The notes: generated from the sequence alone by a model not told the origin. DNA of 64,000 nucleotides from Serratia nevei (GCF_037948395.1 NZ_CP149940.1:4836001-4900000), one strand, 5' to 3'. Positions 49,449-61,777 are shown, counted from the first letter of the stretch. Program-made: numbers and translations.

Positions 49449-51096
49449 ACAGCGTGCTTGGGGTGTCTTCCCAGTCGCGATCGTCGTCCTTCGCATCCTG
49501 ATCCAACACGTTGTAAGCCACGGCGCAAAACAGCGAGTTCAGGCGCTTCATGTCCCCCAACAACCCCAAATGCAGCGAACTGGTCTCGATGCTCTGCACG
49601 TTTTGCTGGTGCAGGCGATCGACGTGCGCGTGCGCGTAGCGGCGATCCAGAATGCGGAAGCGGTGCTTGGAACGGCGCAGGCGCTTGGCGCTGGTAACGT
49701 CGCCGGACAGGAACACCGACAGCCCCAGACGCAGGTTGCCGATCAGCCGCTCATGCAGCCCATCCAGCTCCGCCAGCCCTTCCGTCGAGAAGGCCCGGCG
49801 CGCGGCGTGCGACTTGGCGCCCACGTCGCCGGCCATGCGTTCGATGATGTCGCCCGCCTGTTCCAGGTTGAGCGCCATTTCGATGATCTCCGCCCAGCGG
49901 CGCGAATCTTCCTCGCCCAGATCCTCCTTCTGGATCTGCGCCAGATACAGCTTGATGGCGGTGTACAGCACGTCGACGTCGTCATCCAGACGCCGCACCT
50001 CTTTATCCACCCCTTGCTTGCCGTGCAGCACTTCGCGCTGCAGGATCATCATGTGTTCCACCACGTCGCCCATCCGCAGCGTTTCGCGCGCCGCGTTGGC
50101 CAGCGCCAGCGTCGGCGTGTCCAGCGCGCTGGCGTCCAGATGGCGCGGCCTCATGCGCGGATCGTCGGCCGCCACGTCGACGATCAGCCGCTCGCACAGC
50201 GTGGCCATCGGCCCGGCCAGCGGGATCATCACTAGGCAGCGGATCAGGTTGTAGAACACGTGGAAATAGATCACCAGTTCTTCGCTGCCGCCAGGCAACT
50301 GAGCCATCACATCCGCCAGATAGGCGACGAACGGCAGCACCAGCACGCACCCCACCAGCTTGAACAGCAGGCTGCCGAGCGCCACGCGCCGCCCGGCGGC
50401 GTTCTGGCCGCTGGCGTTGATCATCGCCAGCAGGCCGCTGCCGAGGTTGGCGCCGATCACCAGGCAGAGCGCCACCTTCAGCGAAATCACGCCGGACGCG
50501 GTCAGGGTGGCGGTCAGCAGCACCGCCGCCAGGCTGGAATAACTGACGATGGCGAACAGCGCGCCGGTCAGGGCGTCCAGCATCACGTCGCCGGTCAGCG
50601 ACGAGAACAGCACTTTGACCCCGGCGGCCTGGGTGATCGGCGTGGCGGCGGCCACGATCAGCTCCAGCGCCAGCACGATCAGCCCAAGGCCGATCAGGAC
50701 GCGCCCGATCTGGCCGATCCGCATCTGTTTGCGGCTGAGGAACAGGAAGACGCCGACCAGGATCAGCAGCGGCGACAGCCAGGAAAGATCGAAGGTCAGC
50801 ACGCGCGCCATCAGCGCGGTGCCGACGTCGGCGCCGAGCATGATCACCAGCGCAGGCGCCAGCCCCACCAGCCCCTGCGCGACGAAAGAGGTCACCAGCA
50901 GCGCCGTGGCGTTGCTGCTTTGCACCAGCGCGGTCACGCCGATGCCGGAAACGAACGCCAGCGGCTTTTTCTCAACGCTGTCGCTCAACACGCGCCGCAG
51001 ATTGGCGCCGTAAACCCGCATGATCCCGGTGCGCACGATGTGGGTACCCCACACCAACAGCGCCACGGAGGAAAGCAGGTGAAGAAGGGTCAGCAC
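49447..51096 (-). CDS. yjbB: Na+/phosphate cotransporter-family protein YjbB
   Basis: A 549-residue inner-membrane protein. The N-terminal half carries the two inverted Na/Pi cotransporter repeats (SGIGVTALVQSSNATALLVT and GALFAIVSYSSLAAVLLTAT), each with the QSS/YSS signature. The C-terminal cytoplasmic part (about 330-549) is a PhoU-like helical domain (AARETLRMGDVVEHMMILQR, MALNLEQAGDIIERMAGDVG). In E. coli YjbB has been implicated in phosphate export. It is conserved next to metH in E. coli; here the ABC operon lies between. Monocistronic. Confidence 0.92.
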   Translation of the reverse strand: MLTLLHLLSSVALLVWGTHIVRTGIMRVYGANLRRVLSDSVEKKPLAFVSGIGVTALVQSSNATALLVTSFVAQGLVGLAPALVIMLGADVGTALMARVLTFDLSWLSPLLILVGVFLFLSRKQMRIGQIGRVLIGLGLIVLALELIVAAATPITQAAGVKVLFSSLTGDVMLDALTGALFAIVSYSSLAAVLLTATLTASGVISLKVALCLVIGANLGSGLLAMINASGQNAAGRRVALGSLLFKLVGCVLVLPFVAYLADVMAQLPGGSEELVIYFHVFYNLIRCLVMIPLAGPMATLCERLIVDVAADDPRMRPRHLDASALDTPTLALANAARETLRMGDVVEHMMILQREVLHGKQGVDKEVRRLDDDVDVLYTAIKLYLAQIQKEDLGEEDSRRWAEIIEMALNLEQAGDIIERMAGDVGAKSHAARRAFSTEGLAELDGLHERLIGNLRLGLSVFLSGDVTSAKRLRRSKHRFRILDRRYAHAHVDRLHQQNVQSIETSSLHLGLLGDMKRLNSLFCAVAYNVLDQDAKDDDRDWEDTPSTL

Positions 51097-51336
51097 GGAA
51101 GATACGCTCCATTAACGCCCGGCCAAAGGAGGCTGATACCCGATGCCTGTCAGGCGGTGCGGACGGACGGAACGGTTCTGTTCGCCTTAGCCACAGCCGG
51201 TAGGCCAAAAGATGACGGATACAGCGCGCGGTCCCGCCTGCCGGGCGTAGGTCTGGCAGGACAGCGGGCGGGCGGCAGACCGCAGAAAAGAAGGGTTAAT
51301 GCGGCGGCGGAAAGGCCCCGGCGCCGCGCTGCGAAG

Positions 51337-52329
51337 TCATGCAACTTCCCGCAATACAACAGGTTCCAAGTGTAGCCCAATTTCCGCGCCGTCGGGCCGC
51401 AGGTCGGCCACCGACCGGTTGAGCACGTCAACCAGCAATTCTACACCGCGAACCTGAATCCGATAGCGTACCACATTCCCGAGCAAACTGTGGCCCAGGA
51501 TCACCCCGCCGATCCCCTGCCCGGCCGGCAACAGGCCGATAGACTCGGGCCGGATCGCCACCTTGCCAGCATAGCTGCGCCCGGTCAGCTGGGCGGCCTG
51601 TTCGGCGGTCAGCAGGTTATAGTTGCCGATAAACCCGGCGGCGAAGGCGTCCGCCGGCTGGGTATACAGGGTTTCCGCATCGCCGCTCTGCACGATCTGC
51701 CCCTTGTTCATCAGCACGATGCGATCCGACAGGGTCAATGCCTCTTCCTGATCGTGGGTAACGAAGATCGCCGTCAGGTTCAGCTCGCGTTGAATGCGCC
51801 GAATCTGCTCGCGCAGGTGTTTGCGGATACGCGCGTCCAGCGCCGACAGCGGTTCGTCGAGCAGCAGCAGCCGCGGGCGGGTGACCAGCGATCGCGCCAG
51901 CGCCACGCGCTGACACTGGCCGCCCGACAGCTGATGCGGATAGCGCTTCGCCAGATCGCTCAGCTCCACCAGCGCCAGCACCTCCTGCACCCGCTGGCCG
52001 ATCTGCCCGGCCGCCAGCTTCTGCATTTTCAGACCGAAGGCCACGTTGCCTTCCACCGTCATATTGGGAAACAGCGCATAGCTTTGGAACACCATGCCGA
52101 TGCCGCGCTTTTGCGGCGCCAGCGGCACCAGATCCTGGCCCTGCAGCAAAATGTGCCCGCTGTCGACCGGGGTCAGGCCGGCCAGGCAGCGCAGCAGCGT
52201 CGATTTGCCGCAGCCGCTCGGCCCCAGCAGGGTGACGAACTCCCCCTCTTCGGCGGTGAAATCGATATCCTGAAACACCTGGGTCTGGCCATAGTGTTTG
52301 TTCAGGCGGGTGACGTTGAGATAAGCCAT
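51337..52329 (-). CDS. ABC transporter ATP-binding protein (PhnT/FbpC-like)
   Basis: A 330-residue ATPase of the iron/phosphonate-type importers. Walker A is GPSGCGKST (about 36-44), Q-loop FQSYALFPNM, signature LSGGQCQRVALAR (an unusual C in place of R/Q), Walker B LLLLDEPLSALD and switch histidine in FVTHDQEEA. The C-terminal TOBE domain (about 250-330, KVAIRPESIGLL) is complete. It is the last gene of a five-gene operon and starts 4 bases after the second permease stop. It resembles PhnT of the 2-aminoethylphosphonate importer, but the substrate is unproven. Confidence 0.9.
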   Translation of the reverse strand: MAYLNVTRLNKHYGQTQVFQDIDFTAEEGEFVTLLGPSGCGKSTLLRCLAGLTPVDSGHILLQGQDLVPLAPQKRGIGMVFQSYALFPNMTVEGNVAFGLKMQKLAAGQIGQRVQEVLALVELSDLAKRYPHQLSGGQCQRVALARSLVTRPRLLLLDEPLSALDARIRKHLREQIRRIQRELNLTAIFVTHDQEEALTLSDRIVLMNKGQIVQSGDAETLYTQPADAFAAGFIGNYNLLTAEQAAQLTGRSYAGKVAIRPESIGLLPAGQGIGGVILGHSLLGNVVRYRIQVRGVELLVDVLNRSVADLRPDGAEIGLHLEPVVLREVA

Positions 52330-52333
52330 CGGG

Positions 52334-53119
52334 TTAACCCTTGTTTTTATTCAGCAGGTTCGCCAGCCAGGTGACGAGCAGCACCACGGCGAAATAGGAG
52401 ATGACCAGCGCGCTGGTGAAATGCCCGCTGCCGTTGCGCATGTTGAACAGATAGACCTGCAGCGTTTCATACTGGCTGCCCACCAGCAGGTTGGCGAACA
52501 CGAACTCGCCGATCAGGAACGAGAACGACAGCAGCACGGCGATCGTTCCGCCCTTGCGCAGGTTCGGCAGCACCACCAGCAGCGCCGCCTGCCAGGTGCT
52601 GGCGCCGAGCAGGTGTGCGGCGTCCATCAGATCGCGCAGGTTGATCGCCTGCATGTTATTGCTGATGGCGCGGTAGATAAACGGCAGCGCGATGGTGAAA
52701 TAGCAGCCCACCAAAATCCACGGAGTGCCGAGCAGCGGCAGCGGATCGGCGGCGAACAGCTGCATCAGCCCCACCGCCGACACCACCGGCGGCACGGCGA
52801 ACGGCAGCAGAATCAGCACGTTCATCACCGCGTCCAGCTTGGGAAAGTAGTAAGCGATCACAAACATCGCCGGCAGGATCACCACCACCGACAGCAGCAG
52901 CGTGCCGAAGCAGATCAACAGCGAGTGCCACAGCGCCTGCAAAAAGCGCGGGTCGCTCCACAGCGCCGTCAGCCACTTCAGGGTAAAACCGTCCGGCAAA
53001 ATGGTGGCGCCCCACTGGGTGGCCAGCGCATAAATCAGCGTCGCCGCCAGCGGCAACAGCAGGATCAGCAGCAGCAGGCCGGTCACCGTGCGATGGTACA
53101 AGCGTTCAGCACGCGACAT
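52334..53119 (-). CDS. ABC transporter permease (second)
   Basis: A 261-residue inner-membrane permease with six predicted helices. The EAA-type loop reads DLMDAAHLLGASTWQAALLV and the pore-lining part SFSFLIGEFVFANLLVG, both typical of the FbpB/PhnV group. The ATG at 53119 (MSRAERLYH) is preferred over 53125 because GGAGA then lies seven bases upstream. It follows the first permease by 17 bases and precedes the ATPase by 4. Confidence 0.88.
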   Translation of the reverse strand: MSRAERLYHRTVTGLLLLILLLPLAATLIYALATQWGATILPDGFTLKWLTALWSDPRFLQALWHSLLICFGTLLLSVVVILPAMFVIAYYFPKLDAVMNVLILLPFAVPPVVSAVGLMQLFAADPLPLLGTPWILVGCYFTIALPFIYRAISNNMQAINLRDLMDAAHLLGASTWQAALLVVLPNLRKGGTIAVLLSFSFLIGEFVFANLLVGSQYETLQVYLFNMRNGSGHFTSALVISYFAVVLLVTWLANLLNKNKG

Positions 53120-53136
53120 GAGCATTCTCCATCCGA

Positions 53137-53982
53137 TTATGAGCGCGCATTGAGGTAGCTCCTGCGCAGCATCCATTGGTGGATCACCGTGATAAACGCC
53201 ATCATCACCACCAGTAGCATCGCCAGCGCGCTGGCCAGGTTCGGATCGAGGGAGATGTCCCCCGCCACCAGCGCCGAGATACGGATCGGGATCACGTTGA
53301 AGTTGCCGGTGGTCAGCGCGTAGACCGTAGCGTAGGCGCCCAGCGCGTTAGCCAGCAGAATGACGAAGGTGCCCATCAGCGCCGGCGCCAGCACCGGCAG
53401 GCCGATATGCCGCCAGTAGCGCCAGGAGCCGGCGCCGAGCAGCGCCGCCGACTCGCGCCAATCGGCGCGCAGCGCGTCGAACGCCGGATACAGCAACATC
53501 ACCCCCAGTGGGATCTGGAAGTAGGTATACAGCACGATCAGGCCGCTCTTCGAATAGAGGTTGAAACTCTCCATCAGACCGTATTTGCGCAGCAGCAGCG
53601 TCAGGCAACCGTTCAGCCCCAGCAGGATGACGAAGGCAAACGCCAGCGGCACCCCGGCGAAGTTGCTGGTCATGTTGGTGAACGACATCACGAAGTCATG
53701 AAATCGGGTCTGGCCGAGCTGGCGCAGCGAGTAACTGCCCACTAACGCAATCAGCAAGCCGTAGACGCTCGACCACAGCGAGATCTCCAGCGAGAACTGA
53801 AAGGCCTGCAGGTAGAACGGCGAGGTGAGGATATCGACATAGTTGCCCCATCCCCAGCCGCTGCTCTCACTGAAAAAGCTGTGAACGGCGATCCACACCA
53901 GCGGGGCGATCTGAAACGCGCCGAACAGCACGATAAACGGCAGCAGGCACAACGCGGCGATCCATTTGGTTTTGCCGTTCAT
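53137..53982 (-). CDS. ABC transporter permease (first)
   Basis: A 281-residue inner-membrane permease with six helices. Conserved segments are FGAFQIAPLVWIAVHSFF near the N-terminus, NMTSNFAGVPLAFAFVILLG and the EAA-type loop WRESAALLGAGSWRYWRHIG. The ATG at 53982 has AGGAT seven bases upstream and overlaps the stop of the phosphohydrolase gene by four bases (ATGA), indicating translational coupling. The open frame upstream is out-of-frame phosphohydrolase DNA. Confidence 0.9.
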   Translation of the reverse strand: MNGKTKWIAALCLLPFIVLFGAFQIAPLVWIAVHSFFSESSGWGWGNYVDILTSPFYLQAFQFSLEISLWSSVYGLLIALVGSYSLRQLGQTRFHDFVMSFTNMTSNFAGVPLAFAFVILLGLNGCLTLLLRKYGLMESFNLYSKSGLIVLYTYFQIPLGVMLLYPAFDALRADWRESAALLGAGSWRYWRHIGLPVLAPALMGTFVILLANALGAYATVYALTTGNFNVIPIRISALVAGDISLDPNLASALAMLLVVMMAFITVIHQWMLRRSYLNARS

Positions 53983-54788
53983 CGCGCATCCTGCGCCAGC
54001 AGCGCCCGGCAGCGCGGCTTGTCGTGCGGTGCCTGCAGCAGATCGCAAATCGTGCCGCACAGCTCGGTTTGCTGCGGATCGGCGTCGTCCAGGCTGAAGC
54101 CCGTGCCGAACACGAACAGCGGCACCTGGCGCTCTTCCGGCAACACACCGCCGTGGCTGCGATCGTCGTTCATGCCATGGTCGGCAGTGACCAGCACCTG
54201 ATAACCGGCGGCCAGCCACTCGGGCAGATAGCGCGACAGCGAACCGTCGGCGCGGCGTGCCGCATTGCGGTACTGCGGCGAAGAGAGGCCGAAGCGGTGC
54301 CCGGCATCGTCGATGTTCATCGGATGGACCAGCAGAAAGTCCGGCTGATGACGCAGGCGCAAGCTTTCGGCGTCGTCGAACAGATGGCTGTCGGGATAGC
54401 CGTCGTCGTAATAGAAATGCCCGTGCTGGATCGGCAGCTCAGGCGCGTCGGTATGGCGGTCGCGCGCGGCGTCGAACGGCGTGCGGTTATACAATTCGCT
54501 GAACCAATGATACGCGGCGGCGGCGGTGGTCAGCCCGGCGGCGCGCGCGTAATGAAACACGCTTTGTTGATGAGAAAGGCGCGAGACGTGGTTGTGCACC
54601 ACGCCGCTCTCCACCGGCGTGACGCCGGTGAGGATGCATTCATACAGCGGCCGGGAGAGCGAGGGCAGCTCGCTCTCCAGCAGGTACAACCGTCCGCGTC
54701 CCGCCGCGCATTCGGCCTGCAGATAGCCCATGGCGTCGTGCGCCACCCGGTAGTTGAGGCCGTCCAGCAGCACGAGGATCGTTTTCAT
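53979..54788 (-). CDS. Alkaline-phosphatase-superfamily phosphohydrolase
   Basis: A 269-residue cytoplasmic enzyme of the nucleotide pyrophosphatase/phosphodiesterase branch of the alkaline phosphatase superfamily. Metal and nucleophile elements in order are LVLLDGLN (D9), the nucleophile region LPSLSRPLYECILTG (S43 or S45 in place of the usual Thr), NIDDAGHRFG and VTADHGMNDD, which supply the Asp/His ligands of a two-zinc site. There is no signal peptide. It sits between the binding protein and the permeases of the ABC operon (11-base gap upstream, 4-base overlap downstream). It therefore probably hydrolyses the imported phosphoester or phosphonate. The exact substrate is unknown. Confidence 0.82.
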   Translation of the reverse strand: MKTILVLLDGLNYRVAHDAMGYLQAECAAGRGRLYLLESELPSLSRPLYECILTGVTPVESGVVHNHVSRLSHQQSVFHYARAAGLTTAAAAYHWFSELYNRTPFDAARDRHTDAPELPIQHGHFYYDDGYPDSHLFDDAESLRLRHQPDFLLVHPMNIDDAGHRFGLSSPQYRNAARRADGSLSRYLPEWLAAGYQVLVTADHGMNDDRSHGGVLPEERQVPLFVFGTGFSLDDADPQQTELCGTICDLLQAPHDKPRCRALLAQDAR

Positions 54789-54799
54789 GGTGCGTTAAC

Positions 54800-55861
54800 T
54801 CACTGCTGCATAAACATAATGACGTTTTCCTGCCACAGACGCGGCAGCGCTTTGGCGCTCTGTTCCCAGGCCGCCGGATCGGCGATCGGGTGCGCGTTCT
54901 TGTACTGCTCGGCCGGCAGCAGCTTGGCTTTGACGTCGTCCGGCAGCGTCAGATGTTCGGCGCGGATCGGGCGGGCATAGCCGCGCGCCAGGTTGATCTG
55001 GCCGGCGTCGGAGAAGATGTATTCGCGCGCCAGCTTGGCGGCGTTCGGGTGCTTGGCGTATTTGTTGATGATGGTGGTGTAGCCGGAGGTGATCGAGCCG
55101 TCCGAAGGGATCAGCACTTCAAAGCGGGTTTTGTCGATCTGGTCGCGGTAGTTCAGGCCGTTGAAGTCCCACACCACGCCGACCTGCACTTCCCCTTTCT
55201 CCAGCGATGCGATCACCGGGTTACTCAGGCTCAGGCGGCCGGCCTTGGCCAGCTTGCCGAAGAATTCCAGGCCCGGCTTGAGGTTTTTCTCGTTGCCGCC
55301 CATGGCGTAGGTGGCCGCCAGCACGCCGCTGGCCGCCTGCGACGCAGTGCCGACGTCGCCGATGGTGACCTGATAGCTGCCCTTCAGCAGATCGGCCCAG
55401 CTGTGCGGGATATCTTTCACCTGCTGTTTATTGATGATGAAGGCGATGGTGCCGGTGTAAGCCAGCGCCCAGTGGCCGTCTTTGTCTTTCGCCCAGTCCG
55501 GCACCTGATCCCAGGTGGAGGGTTTGTACGGCTGCGTTACGCCCTTCTGCACCGCCACCGGGCCGAAGGCCGCGCCGACGTCACCGATGTCCGCCGTGGC
55601 GTTGTTCTTTTCCGCATCGAATTTGGCGATCTCCTGTGCGGAGCTCATGTCGGTATCGACATGCTTCAGGCCATATTTGCTCAACAGATCTTGCCAGGTG
55701 CCTTTCCAGTTGGCCCAGCTGTCCGGCATGCCGACGCTGTTGACTTCGCCTTCTTTTTTAGCGGCCTGCTCCAGCGCCGCCAGATCGGTATCCGCGGCCC
55801 AGCTCATCTGGCTGGATAACACGATGGCACTGGTTAACACAGAAGCGCACAAACGTTTCAT
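54800..55861 (-). CDS. ABC transporter periplasmic substrate-binding protein
   Basis: A 353-residue exported receptor of the COG1840 (ferric/phosphonate/phosphoester) type. The signal peptide ends near SWAAD. The mature N-terminus LAALEQAAKKEGEVNSVGMP is typical, followed by a two-lobe fold with DVGAAFGPVAVQKG, YTGTIAFIINKQQVK and GVVWDFNGLNYRDQ. First gene of the importer operon (binding protein, phosphohydrolase, two permeases, ATPase). The upstream region carries a palindrome and a divergent GntR-type gene. The relative AfuA binds sugar phosphates and PhnS aminoethylphosphonate. Confidence 0.9.
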   Translation of the reverse strand: MKRLCASVLTSAIVLSSQMSWAADTDLAALEQAAKKEGEVNSVGMPDSWANWKGTWQDLLSKYGLKHVDTDMSSAQEIAKFDAEKNNATADIGDVGAAFGPVAVQKGVTQPYKPSTWDQVPDWAKDKDGHWALAYTGTIAFIINKQQVKDIPHSWADLLKGSYQVTIGDVGTASQAASGVLAATYAMGGNEKNLKPGLEFFGKLAKAGRLSLSNPVIASLEKGEVQVGVVWDFNGLNYRDQIDKTRFEVLIPSDGSITSGYTTIINKYAKHPNAAKLAREYIFSDAGQINLARGYARPIRAEHLTLPDDVKAKLLPAEQYKNAHPIADPAAWEQSAKALPRLWQENVIMFMQQ

Positions 55862-55892
55862 AACTGATGCTCCAGGTGGTAGTGTGGGGATG

Positions 55893-55908
55893 GCTGGACT
55901 AGTCCAGC
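55893..55908. promoter_or_regulatory. Candidate GntR/UTRA operator
   Basis: GCTGGACTAGTCCAGC, a perfect 16-bp palindrome 32 bases upstream of the binding-protein gene, in the space shared with the divergent UTRA regulator. A related half-like sequence CTGGTCTACC lies at about 56004, next to the regulator start. Confidence 0.6.
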
Positions 55909-56054
55909 AAGGACCAAACCAATCTAACGGACGAATGTGATAATTATATGTCAGCTTAAAAAAGCGACAGTTTTATCACCCATTGCAACGGCGAAAACGC
56001 GACGCTGGTCTACCTTAAGGGAGGCCAAACGCACTGAAACGGGACACCCGCTGT

Positions 56055-56765
56055 ATGAGTGAAGCACCGACGACCGTAGCGACCATCTGCCAAACGCTGA
56101 ACGCCCGCATCACCGCAGGCGAGTTTGCCGTGGGCGGCAAGCTGCCCTCCGAACGCGCCCTGAGCGAACAGTTCGCCACGACCCGCATTACCTTGCAGGA
56201 GGCGCTCGGTCAACTGGAGGCGCAGGGCGTCATCTACCGCCAGGTGCGGCGCGGCTGGTTCATCTCGCCCCCGCGTCTTATCTACAACCCGCTGCAGCGC
56301 AGCCATTTTCACGCCATGGCGCAGCAGCAGGGGCGCGCCGCCCATACCGAGGCGATCGACAGCGCGCTAGTCACGCTCGACGCGCCGCTGGCCGGCCGCC
56401 TGGCGCTACCCCCCGGCGCCGAGGCCTATCGCATTCGCCGGCTGCGCTATATCGACGGGCGCGCGGTGCTGTACTGCGAGCACTACCTCAACCCGGCCTA
56501 TTTCCCCGGCATTCTGGAGGAAGACCTGACCCAGTCGCTGACCGCGCTGTACGCCGCGCGCTACGGCATCCACTACGGGCGGGTGCGTTTCGACATGCTG
56601 CCCACCCTGCTGCCGCAGCAGGCCGCCGCCATGCTGAAGGTGACCTACGGCAGCCCGGCGCTGTTCATTACGCGGGTGAACCGCGATCAGCACGACCGGG
56701 TGATCGATTGCGACCTGGAGTATTGGCGTTACGATGCGCTGCACATCGACGTGGAAGCGCAGTAA
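56055..56765 (+). CDS. GntR-family regulator with UTRA domain (HutC/PhnF type)
   Basis: A 236-residue regulator. The GntR winged helix covers about residues 8-72 (ITAGEFAVGGKLPSERALSE, ITLQEALGQLEAQGVIYR). The UTRA effector domain covers about 90-232 (RIRRLRYIDGRAVLYCEHYL, ITRVNRDQHDRVIDCDLEYW). It resembles PhnF/PhnR-type regulators of phosphonate genes. It is divergent from the ABC/phosphohydrolase operon, with a palindrome in the intergenic space, so it most likely represses that operon until the substrate is present. The ATG at 56055 gives the standard N-terminus. Confidence 0.9.
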   Translation: MSEAPTTVATICQTLNARITAGEFAVGGKLPSERALSEQFATTRITLQEALGQLEAQGVIYRQVRRGWFISPPRLIYNPLQRSHFHAMAQQQGRAAHTEAIDSALVTLDAPLAGRLALPPGAEAYRIRRLRYIDGRAVLYCEHYLNPAYFPGILEEDLTQSLTALYAARYGIHYGRVRFDMLPTLLPQQAAAMLKVTYGSPALFITRVNRDQHDRVIDCDLEYWRYDALHIDVEAQ

Positions 56766-56770
56766 ATGAC

Positions 56771-56792
56771 AAGGGCGCATCGCTGCGCCCTT
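56771..56792. terminator. Hairpin between GntR-type gene and metH
   Basis: AAGGGCGCA-TCGC-TGCGCCCTT between the convergent stop codons; symmetrical stem without a long U run on either strand. Confidence 0.6.
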
Positions 56793-56802
56793 AAAGAGGA
56801 AA

Positions 56803-60483
<3,681 letters not shown>

Positions 60484-60654
60484 TGTAACCCCTTCCATTG
60501 CCATCCAGCCCATCGCTCAACTGCCGCAAAAACCAACGAGTCATCCTAGCACAGCTTGTAGGGACAAAGGGCCAGGCGACAATTGAGAGTTTTTCAGGTT
60601 GTGCGCCAACACCTCCGATGAGCTGGCGGCGACTTGCAATTCATCGACAAAAAA

Positions 60655-60669
60655 CGAAAATGAATTCCA
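60655..60669. promoter_or_regulatory. Candidate IclR operator
   Basis: CGAAAATGAATTCCA fits the IclR-type palindrome TGGAAAT-N-ATTTCCA, as recalled, at 11 of 14 positions and lies 26 bases before the iclR start, suitable for autorepression. Confidence 0.5.
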
Positions 60670-60694
60670 TCATACGGAAAAAGGAATCTCACCC

Positions 60695-61525
60695 ATGGCC
60701 ACTCCTGCTCCCGCCAAACGCGGCAAGAAGCCCCGCGCAGCAGCCCCGGCCGCCAGTGCGGCGACCGGCCAGGTACAATCGTTGACCCGTGGCCTGAAGC
60801 TGTTGGAATACATTTCGGAAGCCCAGGGCAACGTGGCGCTGACCGATCTGGCGCAGCAGGCCGGCCTGCCGAATTCCACCACTCACCGCCTGCTCACCAC
60901 CATGCAGCAGCAGGGATTCGTGCGCCAGGTCGGCGATCTCGGCCTGTGGACCATCGGCTCGCACGCCTTTGTGGTCGGCAGCAGCTTCCTGCAAAGCCGC
61001 AACCTGCTGGCGATGGTGCATCCGACGCTGCGGCGCCTGATGGAAGAGTCCGGCGAAACCGTCAACCTGGCGGTGCTGGATACCAGCGAGTACCAGGCAA
61101 TCATCATCGATCAGGTGCAGTGTACGGCGCTGATGCGCATGTCGGCGCCGATCGGCGGTAAACTGCCGATGCACGCCTCCGGCGCCGGCAAGGCGTTCCT
61201 CGCCACCCTGCCGGACGATCAGGTGACCAAACTGCTGCATAAGAAAGGCATGCATACCTACACGCCGCACACCCTGACGCCGCACAACCTGAAAGAGGGG
61301 CTGGCGCAGATCCGCAAACAGGGCTTCTCCTTTGACGACGAAGAGCACGCGCTCGGCCTGCGCTGCGTGGCGGCCTGTATCTTCGACGAGCACCGTGAAG
61401 CCTTCGCCGCCATCTCCATCTCCGGCCCGGTGTCGCGCATCACCGACGATCGCGTGATCGAACTGGGGGCGCTGGTGATCCACGCGGCGAAAGAGATCAG
61501 CCTGGCCTACGGCGGCGTGCGCTGA
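60695..61525 (+). CDS. iclR: Glyoxylate-bypass repressor IclR
   Basis: A 276-residue repressor matching E. coli IclR. A basic N-terminal arm (AKRGKKPRAAAPAASAATGQ) leads to the winged helix (SLTRGLKLLEYISEAQGNVA, LPNSTTHRLLTTMQQQGFVR). The effector domain follows, with MRMSAPIGGKLPMHASGAGK and DDEEHALGLRCVAACIFDEH, which in E. coli bind glyoxylate or pyruvate. The ATG at 60695 has AAAGGA upstream. It is divergent from metH as in E. coli, but the aceBAK genes that neighbour it in E. coli are not here. Confidence 0.95.
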   Translation: MATPAPAKRGKKPRAAAPAASAATGQVQSLTRGLKLLEYISEAQGNVALTDLAQQAGLPNSTTHRLLTTMQQQGFVRQVGDLGLWTIGSHAFVVGSSFLQSRNLLAMVHPTLRRLMEESGETVNLAVLDTSEYQAIIIDQVQCTALMRMSAPIGGKLPMHASGAGKAFLATLPDDQVTKLLHKKGMHTYTPHTLTPHNLKEGLAQIRKQGFSFDDEEHALGLRCVAACIFDEHREAFAAISISGPVSRITDDRVIELGALVIHAAKEISLAYGGVR

Positions 61526-61631
61526 TCCTACCCCTCCGAGGGCGCCCCTGCGCGCCCTCTCTCCCGATTCCTTGCTCTGTTGTCAGCATGTAACAGGCTA
61601 TCGGCATCCTGTTTAGCACACGGGAAAAAAG

Positions 61632-61647
61632 CTTGAAGCCGATCACA
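61632..61647. promoter_or_regulatory. Candidate CRP site upstream of gntK
   Basis: CTTGA-AGCCGA-TCACA: one perfect half (TCACA) and one 3-of-5 half at the correct N6 spacing, 55 bases upstream of the GntR operators. It would fit catabolite control of gluconate genes. Confidence 0.5.
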
Positions 61648-61701
61648 GTTAACGATCCTCACGGCGAAAGCCCATTGCAACCGCTCACACTTCCTTCGAC
61701 A

Positions 61702-61717
61702 ATGTTACCGATAACAT
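61702..61717. promoter_or_regulatory. GntR-type (gluconate) operator 1
   Basis: ATGTTACCGATAACAT differs from the enterobacterial gluconate-operator palindrome ATGTTACCGGTAACAT at one base. Confidence 0.88.
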
Positions 61718-61731
61718 GTTACCGGTAACAA
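61716..61731. promoter_or_regulatory. GntR-type (gluconate) operator 2
   Basis: ATGTTACCGGTAACAA matches the gluconate operator at 15 of 16 positions and overlaps operator 1 by two bases, giving tandem sites 14 bases apart just before gntK. Confidence 0.88.
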
Positions 61732-61777
61732 TCAAGCTGAACGAAGGTAACGTCACCCGGTGTTTTGGAGCCAAGCC

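Noticed and set aside
53137..54219. N-terminally extended first permease
   Set aside because: The extension is out-of-frame phosphohydrolase sequence; the ATG at 53982 has a good ribosome-binding site and a four-base overlap with the upstream gene.
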